6,914 nucleotides of DNA from Burkholderiales bacterium (GTDB taxonomy: Bacteria; Pseudomonadota; Gammaproteobacteria; Burkholderiales; Casimicrobiaceae): positions 1 through 6,914 of the forward strand of contig JAITBX010000083.1 of assembly GCA_031283405.1 (NCBI GenBank). The letters run 5' to 3'. A program made the translations under genes and the position numbers. A model generated the notes under the pieces. It saw only the letters and a list, made by a program, of their open reading frames with translations. It made no database searches and was not told the origin of the DNA. Shown here one piece after another: positions 1 through 6,201 of the stretch (position 1 is its first letter; the number at the start of each line of letters is the position of its first letter).

Positions 1-1
1 C

Positions 2-1609
2 ATCTCGGCAGCAGTATTATTTTTGGCAGCTTGCGGCACTGACGACGTTAGCGATTCCAAGAAAATTACCTGTACCGACATGGCCGGAAAAACGGTGGCG
101 GCTTCAGCCATCGGGCTGGAAACCGGCGGCGCCAGCGTAACTTCAGCCACTGTCGTCAAAGCCACCGACACCGGCAACACCAACGGCGAATACTGCAAGC
201 TGCTGGGCAAGATCGCGCCGGCAAGCACTGCCGCCGCAGATACGCCGGATATCAATTTTGAACTCAATCTGCCGACAGGCTGGAACGGCAAGGCAGTGCA
301 GATGGGTGGCGGCGGCTATAACGGCACCGTCGTCACCGGCACCACCGCTGTTTCCTTCGCGCCGGGCAGCGTGCCGCTGGCGCAGGGCTACGCCACCTAC
401 GGCTCGGACTCCGGCCACACCGGCAACAGTGCGACGGCAGACTTCGCGCTCAATGAGGCGGCCATCAACAACTTCGGTTTCGAGCATCTGAAGAAAACTC
501 ACGATACCGCCTTCGCGCTCATCAAATTGTTCTACTCCAAATCCCCCGACAAGTCCTACTTCGCCGGCGGCTCCACCGGCGGACGGGAAGGCTTGACCGT
601 CGTCCAGCGTTTCGCGCAGGACTACGATGGCGTGATCGCCAATGCGCCGGCGGTGAATTTCACCGGCGTGCGTTTGCAAGGCGTGAAGATCGGCCAAGCA
701 GCTTATGGCACTCCGGGCGGCTACATCAACTCAACCAAGCAAAAGCTGATCCTGAAGACCGTGCTCGATAACTGTGATGCCGACGACGGCGCGCCCGATG
801 GTCTCGTCAGCGATGTTTCGACCTGCCGCACCAAGCAGGCCGCTATCGTCGCTGCGCTGCGTTGCCCGTCGGGCGCCGATACCGGAAATAATTGCCTCTC
901 CGATGCCCAACTCAATACCGTCATGGCCATCTCGAACGATCTGGTGTTCTCTTACCCATTGGCCTACGGCATGGATCGCCATCAGGGTTACAACATCCTG
1001 CAAGGCGCCGACTTCTCCGCTAGCCTGGGCTTGGGGTCATCTGCCACGCTGCTGACGCCACCAACCGTCGCGGACAACGGCTATCTCTACACTCAGGGCG
1101 ACGGCTATCTCAAGTATTTCGTGGCCAAGGATCCTTCGTTCAACAGTCTGACCTTCGACTTGAACAATCCGGGACAATACCAGCAGCGGCTGGTGGATTT
1201 GTCCGCCACGGTGGGCGCGCTCAATCCCGACACTTCGGCGTATCAGGCGCGCGGCGGCAAGCTCATCGTTCTGCATGGTTTAGCCGATGAAGTCATCAGC
1301 CCGAACGCCACGATCGCCTACTACAACGCTCAGGTTGCCAAGGACGGGCAAGTGAAGGTGGATGCCTGGTTCCGCTTCTACACCGTACCCGGCCTCGGTC
1401 ATGGCTCCGGCGCTTTCGTGCCGTCTTGGGACGCGATGGGCGCGCTGGACAAATGGGTGACTCAGGGTGCCGCACCGGATGTTCTGGTTGGCACGGATAC
1501 CAATGCCGCAACCAAAGATCGTTCTCGCCCACTGTGCCGTTATCCGCTTTTCCCGAGATACTCGGGCTATGGCGATATCAATGCAGCAGCCAGCTACACC
1601 TGCGGATAA
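2..1609 (+). CDS. Tannase/feruloyl esterase family lipoprotein (5' partial)
   Basis: Probable alpha/beta-hydrolase esterase acting on phenolic esters such as gallate or hydroxycinnamate esters, exported and lipid-anchored. The reading frame is open to the window edge and begins inside a signal peptide: a hydrophobic stretch ends in the lipobox L-A-A-C (Cys codon 32-34), so the TTG at 23 is not the start. Numbering residues from codon 23-25, the nucleophile motif GGSTGGREG gives Ser184 (572-574), the acid is Asp422 in GLADEVISP, and the base is His460 in PGLGHGSG (1400-1402). A Ca-binding-type loop, DADDGAPDG, sits at 252-260, and the C-terminal RPLCRYP...YTCG is typical of the family. The cysteines that usually flank the catalytic Ser and His are both Gly (183, 461). 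Eight other mature cysteines remain, enough for four disulfides. Family assignment is firm; substrate is unknown. Confidence 0.9.
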   Translation: MSAAVLFLAACGTDDVSDSKKITCTDMAGKTVAASAIGLETGGASVTSATVVKATDTGNTNGEYCKLLGKIAPASTAAADTPDINFELNLPTGWNGKAVQMGGGGYNGTVVTGTTAVSFAPGSVPLAQGYATYGSDSGHTGNSATADFALNEAAINNFGFEHLKKTHDTAFALIKLFYSKSPDKSYFAGGSTGGREGLTVVQRFAQDYDGVIANAPAVNFTGVRLQGVKIGQAAYGTPGGYINSTKQKLILKTVLDNCDADDGAPDGLVSDVSTCRTKQAAIVAALRCPSGADTGNNCLSDAQLNTVMAISNDLVFSYPLAYGMDRHQGYNILQGADFSASLGLGSSATLLTPPTVADNGYLYTQGDGYLKYFVAKDPSFNSLTFDLNNPGQYQQRLVDLSATVGALNPDTSAYQARGGKLIVLHGLADEVISPNATIAYYNAQVAKDGQVKVDAWFRFYTVPGLGHGSGAFVPSWDAMGALDKWVTQGAAPDVLVGTDTNAATKDRSRPLCRYPLFPRYSGYGDINAAASYTCG

Positions 1610-1640
1610 AACGGTTTCAATTCAAGTGGATGCAAAACGT

Positions 1641-1664
1641 CCCTCTCTCACTTGTGGGAGAGGG
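1641..1664. repeat. Palindromic intergenic repeat downstream of the esterase gene
   Basis: The arms ccctctctca (1641-1650) and tgggagaggg (1655-1664) form a 10-bp stem with one T-G wobble and the 4-nt loop cttg. No T-run follows on the plus strand, so it is not a canonical Rho-independent terminator in the direction of the esterase gene. On the minus strand the hairpin is followed by acgtttt. CCCTCTC...GAGAGGG hairpins of this kind are widespread dispersed repeats in proteobacterial genomes (recognised by eye, not searched). Confidence 0.65.
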
Positions 1665-1701
1665 GCATGAGGAGCGCCCGCCGCCCTCGGCGTTCCGTTG
1701 C

Positions 1702-1752
1702 TGCGGGCGACCGGGGAACGGTCACCTCTACGGTTCTGATCCCTGATCCCTG
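1702..1752. repeat. Intergenic repeat element, copy A: hairpin, ctctacg block, GATCCCT tandem
   Basis: The element reads tgcgggc, then a small hairpin gaccg/cggtc (1709-1713 and 1719-1723), then cctctacg, then the tandem tgatccc tgatccc tg (1737-1752). The same order of parts (tgcgggc, hairpin, cctacg, GATCCCT tandem) recurs at 6336-6395 with a different hairpin core. An outer inverted repeat cgcccgc (1675-1681) / gcgggcg (1703-1709) may extend the structure to the left. It ends at the -35 region of the rpsU promoter. Confidence 0.6.
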
Positions 1753-1753
1753 C

Positions 1754-1783
1754 TTTACTCCATGCCCGTAAAGACGTTATAAT
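1754..1783 (+). promoter_or_regulatory. Sigma70-type promoter of rpsU
   Basis: A perfect -10 box TATAAT at 1778-1783 is preceded, after an 18-nt spacer, by TTTACT at 1754-1759 (4 of 6 to TTGACA). Transcription would start near 1790, giving a leader of about 45 nt before the rpsU start codon. The -35 hexamer begins two bases after the GATCCCT tandem of the upstream repeat. Confidence 0.7.
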
Positions 1784-1834
1784 TTAAAGCTTACCGATTT
1801 CAGGCTCATGCCACTTTACAAAGGATTTTGATAC

Positions 1835-2047
1835 ATGCCTAACGTCCGCGTCCGCGAAAACGAACCGTTTGAAGCCGCCCTGCGCCGCTTCAAACGCACT
1901 ATCGAAAAAACCGGTCTGCTCACCGAACTGCGCGCCCGTGAGTTTTACGAGAAGCCGACGGCTGAGCGCAAACGCAAAAAAGCCGCTGCCGCCAAGCGCC
2001 ATCACAAGCGTCTGCGCAGCCAGCAGTTGCCGCCGAAGCTCTATTGA
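1835..2047 (+). CDS. rpsU: 30S ribosomal protein S21
   Basis: Small, very basic 70-residue protein of the 30S subunit, involved in initiation at natural mRNAs. The sequence shows the S21 signatures VRVRENEPFEAALRRFKR near the N-terminus, REFYEKPTAERKRKK in the middle, and a basic tail ending KLY. The length matches the family. The start ATG at 1835 follows a Shine-Dalgarno-like aaagga at 1820-1825 with 9 nt spacing. Gene order differs from enterobacteria, where rpsU leads dnaG and rpoD: here it has its own promoter, is followed by two terminator hairpins, and its downstream neighbour is an unrelated CNB-domain gene. The sequence is closer to betaproteobacterial S21 than to E. coli S21 as I recall them. 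Confidence 0.98.
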   Translation: MPNVRVRENEPFEAALRRFKRTIEKTGLLTELRAREFYEKPTAERKRKKAAAAKRHHKRLRSQQLPPKLY

Positions 2048-2143
2048 GCCGACGCCGAGATCGGCGCGGTTACCGGCATGAGCCGGGACGAAGCCATTGT
2101 CCGACTGTGATCGCTCTTGGCAAATTTTATCCGCTCTTGTCAT

Positions 2144-2173
2144 GCGGATAGCTTTTCGAAATATCCGCTTTTT
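2144..2173 (+). terminator. Rho-independent terminator after rpsU, with an alternative upstream pairing
   Basis: gcggata (2144-2150) pairs perfectly with tatccgc (2162-2168), with an 11-nt loop and a run of five T (2169-2173). The same gcggata can instead pair with an identical upstream tatccgc (2128-2134), giving a 7-bp stem with a 9-nt loop. The two hairpins exclude each other. The stem and T-tract support termination; an attenuator role is only inference. Confidence 0.6.
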
Positions 2174-2183
2174 GAAAGATGAG

Positions 2184-2219
2184 TCGGCGTTGCCGTTTTC
2201 CGGTTGACGCCGATTTTTT
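2184..2219 (+). terminator. Second Rho-independent terminator between rpsU and the CNB gene
   Basis: tcggcgt (2184-2190) pairs perfectly with acgccga (2207-2213). An inner ccg/cgg pairing across a tttt-containing loop may add stability, and six T follow (2214-2219). It lies 136 nt after the rpsU stop and forms the second of two terminators in series, so readthrough from rpsU into the downstream gene should be low. Confidence 0.75.
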
Positions 2220-2248
2220 CCTTCTTTCTCCTAACCTTGCCGCCCGTA

Positions 2249-2266
2249 CTGGAATTTTTTTTCCAG
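2249..2266 (+). promoter_or_regulatory. Dyad upstream of the CNB gene, possible operator or promoter region
   Basis: Perfect inverted repeat ctggaa (2249-2254), six T, ttccag (2261-2266). Its left arm matches a -35 box at 3 of 6 positions and lies 18 nt before tatttt (2273-2278, 4 of 6 to TATAAT). The leader from about 2272 to 2312 is almost entirely pyrimidine with T-runs. A promoter must lie in this region if the two upstream terminators work, but neither hexamer is convincing. Confidence 0.3.
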
Positions 2267-2330
2267 ATAGGGTATTTTCTCATTTCCCGTTTTTTCCATT
2301 TTTTCGCTTCCTAGTCAAAAGAGGTTGGTT

Positions 2331-2813
2331 ATGAATGACGCACGTTTTGAAGTTCTCAGCCAGAGCAAGCTGGCAGCCGAACTCAGTCCTGAGCAGTGCA
2401 AGATACTGGCTTCCTTGATCGAAATGCACGATTACAAGGAAGGAGAGATCATGGTTCATGAGCGGACTTCCGATGAGAATCTGCAAGTGATCGTCCACGG
2501 CTCGCTCGGCGTCATCAAGTATGCAGGTACGCCCGAACAGGTGTTGCTCAACACGATCTCCGCCGGTAATTTCGCCGGTGAACTGGGCTTCATGGACAAT
2601 ACCGAACGCTACGCTTCGCTGGTCGCGCTGATGCCGACGCAAACGTTTTCGTTGAGCCGCTCCAAGCTGGAAACGCTGCTGGATAACGAGCCGCACATCG
2701 TCTATAACGTGATGCGCGCCATTGTGCGCGCCGCCCATCAGGTTCAGTACCGGCTCTCGATGGAACGCAGCGAGTTGACCAATTACATCTACAAGCAGCA
2801 AGGGCGGTATTGA
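2331..2813 (+). CDS. Stand-alone cyclic-nucleotide-binding (CNB) domain protein
   Basis: A 160-residue cytoplasmic protein with the Crp/Fnr sensor fold but no DNA-binding domain. The ATG at 2331 follows the Shine-Dalgarno-like agagg (2320-2324) by 6 nt; an in-frame TTG at 2325 is too close to that site. The beta-roll covers roughly residues 30-110. The phosphate-binding cassette is GELGFMDNTERYASLVA (83-99), with Glu84 and Arg93 in place to hold ribose and cyclic phosphate, and E-to-R spacing of 9 as in PKA regulatory domains. Tyr94 stands where Crp has Ser83. The segment from about 112 to 155 resembles the Crp C-helix, and the protein stops where a helix-turn-helix would begin. By eye, the Crp adenine contacts Thr127/Ser128 align with Arg141/Leu142. 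It may be a ligand sensor, a partner subunit, or a domain that no longer binds ligand. Confidence 0.85.
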   Translation: MNDARFEVLSQSKLAAELSPEQCKILASLIEMHDYKEGEIMVHERTSDENLQVIVHGSLGVIKYAGTPEQVLLNTISAGNFAGELGFMDNTERYASLVALMPTQTFSLSRSKLETLLDNEPHIVYNVMRAIVRAAHQVQYRLSMERSELTNYIYKQQGRY

Positions 2814-2836
2814 TTCCTTTTTAAGGAAACGTTGCC

Positions 2837-2870
2837 GCCCCCACCCCAACCCTCCCCCAACGGGGGAGGG
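2837..2870. repeat. GC-rich palindromic repeat between convergent genes
   Basis: ccctccccc (2850-2858) and gggggaggg (2862-2870) form a perfect 9-bp G-C-rich stem with loop aac, preceded by gcccccaccccaa. It lies between the CNB gene stop (2813) and the prmC stop (2873-2875, minus), two bases from the latter. No T-run follows on either strand, so it is not a classical intrinsic terminator, although such a stable hairpin between convergent genes could block readthrough both ways. CCCTCCCCC...GGGGGAGGG elements are common dispersed repeats (recognised, not searched). Just upstream, ttcctt/aaggaa (2814-2828) forms a weak AT-rich dyad directly after the CNB stop. Confidence 0.65.
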
Positions 2871-2872
2871 AG

Positions 2873-3724
2873 TCATGCAGAAAACCGCCCCAGCGTTACC
2901 CTCGGCACTCCGGCAAGATCATTCACCGTTTCGCACTGCGTAAATCCGGCGTCACGCAGCAGCGCCCTTGTCACATCGCCCTGATCGTAGCCGCATTCCA
3001 TCAATAAAACGCCGCCCTGCCGCAGATACGCTGGCGCTTGTTGCGCGATGATCTGCAACATCTCCCAACCTGAAGCGCCTCCGACCAACGCGCCGCGCGG
3101 CTCGAAACGAACATCGCCTTCATCGAGATGCGCGTCCGTCGCCGCGATATACGGCGGATTGCTAACGATCACCGAAAACCGTTCCGAATCTTGTTGCGGC
3201 ACGGGAATCGCCGCGAACCAGTCCGACAAACGCCAAACGATTCGCGCCGCATCCTGTCGCAACAAGCGCGTCGCGTTTTCTTCGGCCAAGCGTAACGCCG
3301 TCGCCGAAACATCCGTTGCCCAAATTTTGGCGAATGGTCGTTCGCGCGCAATCGCAATCGCAATTGCGCCCGTGCCCGTGCCGAGATCGAGCACACGCGC
3401 CTCCCGTTCCGCCGGAATGTAGCGCAACGCGGTTTCGACCAGCGTTTCCGTGTCGGGACGCGGAATCAAAACATCCGGCGTCACTTTGAACATCATGTCC
3501 CAAAACTCTTTCTCGCCGACCAGATACGCTATCGGTTCGCCGCGCCGCCGCCGTTCCGCCAGCGCATCGAGGCGACGCTTCGATGTTTCATCGAGCGTCA
3601 CTTCGCCGTGCGCCATCACCCACGTCGGCGTCGCCTGCAACACATGGCACAAAAGTATTCGCGCCTCAAGCGGCGGCAACTCCGAAGTCCGTCCCCATTG
3701 CGCCAATGTCGGCGACACGCTCAA
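2873..3724 (-). CDS. prmC: Peptide chain release factor N5-glutamine methyltransferase
   Basis: SAM-dependent enzyme that methylates the GGQ glutamine of release factors 1 and 2, raising termination efficiency. The 283 residues match the family's usual length (E. coli about 277). The N-terminal helical substrate domain covers about 1-80, with GEPIAYLVG at 62-70. IPRPDTE (87-93) precedes the SAM-binding loop DLGTGTGA (113-120), and the catalytic NPPY motif is at 189-192. DVRFEP (204-209) and the C-terminal RVTLGR are also typical. The predicted start is TTG at 3724-3722, overlapping the prfA stop as TTGA; a GTG two codons later (3718-3716) is a possible alternative, and neither has a strong Shine-Dalgarno sequence. 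The upstream gene encodes its substrate. Confidence 0.97.
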   Translation of the reverse strand: MSVSPTLAQWGRTSELPPLEARILLCHVLQATPTWVMAHGEVTLDETSKRRLDALAERRRRGEPIAYLVGEKEFWDMMFKVTPDVLIPRPDTETLVETALRYIPAEREARVLDLGTGTGAIAIAIARERPFAKIWATDVSATALRLAEENATRLLRQDAARIVWRLSDWFAAIPVPQQDSERFSVIVSNPPYIAATDAHLDEGDVRFEPRGALVGGASGWEMLQIIAQQAPAYLRQGGVLLMECGYDQGDVTRALLRDAGFTQCETVNDLAGVPRVTLGRFSA

Positions 3725-4815
3725 GCTTCCCCGCCGAGAGAGTCGCCAAGCGAGGCCAGTTGTTCGGCTTGAAATTCCTGCGTCAGCGCATCGATCAATT
3801 CATCGAGATCGCCGTCCATGATCGCTTCGATTTTGTACAACGTCAAATTGATTCGGTGATCGGTGATGCGCCCTTGCGGAAAATTGTAAGTGCGAATGCG
3901 CTCGCTGCGATCACCAGAGCCGATCAAACTCTTGCGCATGCTCGCTTCTTTCTTGTTGCGCGCCTGCCGTTCGCGTTCCAGCAAACGCGACGCCAACACC
4001 GCCATCGCCTGCGCCCGGTTGCGATGCTGCGAACGGTCATCCTGACATTCGACGACCAATCCGGTCGGCAGATGAGTGATACGTATCGCCGAATCGGTTT
4101 TGTTGACATGCTGACCGCCGGCGCCGGAAGCGCGGAAGGTATCGATACGCAGATCGGCCTGATTGATTTCAATATCGGTAATTGGATCGGCTTCCGGCAT
4201 CACCGCCACCGTGCATGCCGATGTGTGAATGCGTCCCTGCGCTTCGGTTTCCGGCACACGCTGAACCCGATGGCCGCCTGATTCAAATTTCAGACGCGCA
4301 TAAGCGCCACTGCCTTCGATACGGGCAATCACTTCCTTGTAGCCGCCCAGTTCCGATTCCGATACCGACACCAGTTCCATCTTCCAGCGTTGCCGCTCGA
4401 CGTAGCGCGTGTACATCCTGAAGAGACTGCCCGCAAACAACGCCGATTCGTCGCCGCCGGTACCGGCACGAATTTCGAGAAAAACGTTGCGTTCGTCGCT
4501 GGCGTCCTTCGGTAGCAACGCCACTTGCAAGGCCTCCTCCAATGCCGCCATCCGACCTTGCGCCAGTTGCGATTCTTCTTCCATGAATTCGCGCATCGCC
4601 GGATCGTCCATCGCGCTGCACGCCGTGCGCCAATCCTCTTCGGCGCGCCGGTAATCGCGATACAACGCCACTACCGGCTCGACATCGGCACGCTCTTTCG
4701 ACAAATCACGAAAACGATTCATATCGTCCGCCGCGTCGGGCTGCGCCAACAACCCGTCGATCTCGATCAAACGATTTTCCAGATGCTGCAAATTTTGTTT
4801 CAACGAAGTTTTCAT
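3721..4815 (-). CDS. prfA: Peptide chain release factor 1
   Basis: Class I release factor that reads UAA and UAG and triggers peptidyl-tRNA hydrolysis in the ribosome. Its 364 residues are a normal length. The helical N-terminal domain is followed by EIRAGTGGDE (114-123). The codon-recognition tripeptide of the PxT type is P188-E189-T190 in RVPETEAQGRIH, which marks RF1 and not RF2 (SPF). The catalytic GGQ is at 233-235 in SGAGGQHVN, and RIRTYNFPQGRITDHR (307-322) is the conserved late motif. The ATG at 4815-4813 has only a weak upstream aaaga. Gln235 is the residue expected to be methylated by PrmC, encoded immediately downstream with overlapping stop and start. The 111-nt gap to hemA upstream contains a hairpin. 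Confidence 0.98.
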   Translation of the reverse strand: MKTSLKQNLQHLENRLIEIDGLLAQPDAADDMNRFRDLSKERADVEPVVALYRDYRRAEEDWRTACSAMDDPAMREFMEEESQLAQGRMAALEEALQVALLPKDASDERNVFLEIRAGTGGDESALFAGSLFRMYTRYVERQRWKMELVSVSESELGGYKEVIARIEGSGAYARLKFESGGHRVQRVPETEAQGRIHTSACTVAVMPEADPITDIEINQADLRIDTFRASGAGGQHVNKTDSAIRITHLPTGLVVECQDDRSQHRNRAQAMAVLASRLLERERQARNKKEASMRKSLIGSGDRSERIRTYNFPQGRITDHRINLTLYKIEAIMDGDLDELIDALTQEFQAEQLASLGDSLGGEA

Positions 4816-4830
4816 AGAGTGTCTTTAAAA

Positions 4831-4867
4831 GAAATGGCCGCCGAGGTTTCCCTGCGCGCGGCCTTTC
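4831..4867 (-). terminator. Hairpin in the hemA-prfA gap, possible partial terminator
   Basis: Read on the minus strand, gaaaggccgc pairs with gcggcc-a-tttc (one bulged base), with an inner agg/cct pairing, and is followed by ttttaaag about 15 nt before the prfA start. The core arms on the plus strand are ggccgc (4836-4841) and gcggcc (4858-4863). The T-tract is short and interrupted, so complete termination is unlikely; it could reduce prfA-prmC transcription relative to hemA or protect the upstream mRNA 3' end. Confidence 0.4.
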
Positions 4868-4926
4868 GTTATTTGAGAGCGCCGCCGGTAATGCCGTCTC
4901 CGCTTGGAAACGAACTCATCGGCGCG

Positions 4927-6186
4927 CTAAGAATCCTGCTCAGGAAGCTGATAAATGCGTTGATAAAGCGCCGCCAGATCGGTGCGCTCATCGTCGGCGG
5001 CGCGGTTCAGCATTTGCAATGGCGCATGCAAACATTTGTTGACAAGGCCGCGAGTCAAGGTTTCCATCACTTCTTCCGGCGATGTGCCGTTGGCCAGCAA
5101 GCGGCGCGCCCGTTCCAGTTCTTTCAAACGCAGAGCTTCGTGACGGCTTTGCAGCGCATTGATCGTCGGCACCACCGAACGGCCGTCCAGCCAATGCAAA
5201 AATTCCAGCGCCTGCGCCGACACCATCCCCTCGGCCTGAACAACCGCCTCGCGCCGCACCTGTAAATTGCTTTGGATGATCTCAGACAAATCGTCGAGAC
5301 TGTAAAGAAAAACGTCGTCGAGGTTGCCGACTTCCTTTTCGATATCGCGCGGCACTGCCAGATCGACCATGAAAATCGGCGCGTGCCGCCGCGCTTTGAT
5401 GACCCGTTCAACCAGCCCCTTGCCGAGAATCGGCAACGGCGACGCCGTGCAGGTGACAATCATGTCGAACTGCGCCAGCCGGTCGGGAATTTCGTTCAAC
5501 GTTATCGCGTCGGCGTTGAGCCGCGCCGCCAGTTCGCGACCGTGTTCGATCGTCCGGTTCGCCACCACGATGGACTTGGGCTTGCGCGCCGCGAAATGCG
5601 CCGCCGCCAGTTCGATCATCTCACCGGCGCCGATCAACAACAGATTCTGTTCCGAAATCGACGGAAAAATCCGCTCGGCCAGCTTGACCGCCGCCGCCGC
5701 CATCGAAATCGATGCGCTGCCGATGTCGGTGTGCGTGCGAACATCCTTGGCCACCGCGAAGGTGTATTGAAACAATCGATTGAGCACCAGCCCAAGCGTT
5801 CCGGCCGCTTCGGCGGAACGCACCGCCTGTTTCATCTGACCCAGAATCTGCGGTTCGCCCAGCACCATCGAATCGAGTCCGCAAGCCACCCGAAAAGCGT
5901 GCGTCACCGCCTCGTCCTTCCTAAGCGTGTAAAGGTGCGGCTCCAGTGTTTTTTGCGGTAGCCGGTGAACGTCTTCGAGCCAGTACGCCACCTCCTCCGG
6001 CTCGCCGCCACGGCAGTAAACCTCCGTGCGGTTGCAGGTGGATAAAATCGCAGCTTCCTTGACGCGCCGCCGCCCCAGCAGGTCGCGCAGCGCCGTACTC
6101 ACCGCATCCGGCGAAAACGCCACCCTCTCGCGGATATCCAGCGGCGCCGTCGTGTGGTTCAATCCAAGCGTATAAAGCAAACTCAT
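4927..6186 (-). CDS. hemA: Glutamyl-tRNA reductase
   Basis: First committed enzyme of C5-pathway tetrapyrrole synthesis: it reduces glutamyl-tRNA(Glu) with NADPH to glutamate-1-semialdehyde. The 419-residue product starting MSLLYTLGLNHTTAP has the usual family length. The catalytic Cys51 lies in LSTCNRTE, and the substrate-domain motif GLDSMVLGEPQILGQ is at 103-117. The NADPH-binding domain carries LLIGAGEM (183-190) and VANRT (208-212), followed by TASPLPILGKG (247-257) and VDLAVPRDIE (274-283). The C-terminal helical dimerization domain includes LVNKCLHAP (381-389). I chose ATG 6186-6184 by alignment with the family N-terminus; ATG 6192-6190 (adding Met-Val) is an equally readable start. 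The frame stays open to 6312, but those codons do not resemble the family. No Shine-Dalgarno sequence is visible. prfA and prmC follow on the same strand. Confidence 0.97.
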   Translation of the reverse strand: MSLLYTLGLNHTTAPLDIRERVAFSPDAVSTALRDLLGRRRVKEAAILSTCNRTEVYCRGGEPEEVAYWLEDVHRLPQKTLEPHLYTLRKDEAVTHAFRVACGLDSMVLGEPQILGQMKQAVRSAEAAGTLGLVLNRLFQYTFAVAKDVRTHTDIGSASISMAAAAVKLAERIFPSISEQNLLLIGAGEMIELAAAHFAARKPKSIVVANRTIEHGRELAARLNADAITLNEIPDRLAQFDMIVTCTASPLPILGKGLVERVIKARRHAPIFMVDLAVPRDIEKEVGNLDDVFLYSLDDLSEIIQSNLQVRREAVVQAEGMVSAQALEFLHWLDGRSVVPTINALQSRHEALRLKELERARRLLANGTSPEEVMETLTRGLVNKCLHAPLQMLNRAADDERTDLAALYQRIYQLPEQDS

Positions 6187-6195
6187 AACCATAAG

Positions 6196-6201
6196 ATTAT
6201 A
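6196..6201 (-). promoter_or_regulatory. Candidate -10 box for hemA
   Basis: The minus strand reads TATAAT at 6201-6196, only 3 nt before the first of two in-frame ATGs and 9 nt before the second. I find no acceptable -35 box at 16-18 nt spacing and no extended TG motif. If real, transcription would start at about 6189-6190, leaving little or no leader. If not, the hemA promoter lies further upstream, within about 6205-6400, where I see no better candidate. Confidence 0.3.

Noticed and set aside
143..697. Minus-strand ORF of 184 codons inside the esterase gene
   Set aside because: The plus-strand frame carries the tannase motifs; the antisense frame shows no family signature.
2106..2122. Crp site at tgtga near 2107
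   Set aside because: Only a half-site is present; the second arm does not match TCACA.
2249..2266. LexA (SOS) box
   Set aside because: The CTG and CAG ends are separated by 12 bases instead of 10, and the core does not match.
2325..2330. TTG at 2325 as start of the CNB gene
   Set aside because: It abuts the Shine-Dalgarno sequence at 2320-2324, whereas ATG 2331 has normal spacing.
3345..3375. Short tandem of gcaatc-like hexamers on the plus strand
   Set aside because: It encodes the conserved AIAIAIA stretch after the SAM-binding loop of PrmC and needs no other explanation.
3583..4281. Long plus-strand ORF of 232 codons opposite prmC/prfA
   Set aside because: It lies antisense to two confidently identified genes, has biased composition rich in Arg/His, shows no recognisable domain, and is a shadow of the coding strand.
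4525..5961. Two long plus-strand ORFs (4525-5265 and 5272-5961) opposite prfA and hemA
   Set aside because: They are His/Arg/Gln-rich shadows of conserved minus-strand genes with no domain and no ribosome binding site that I can see.
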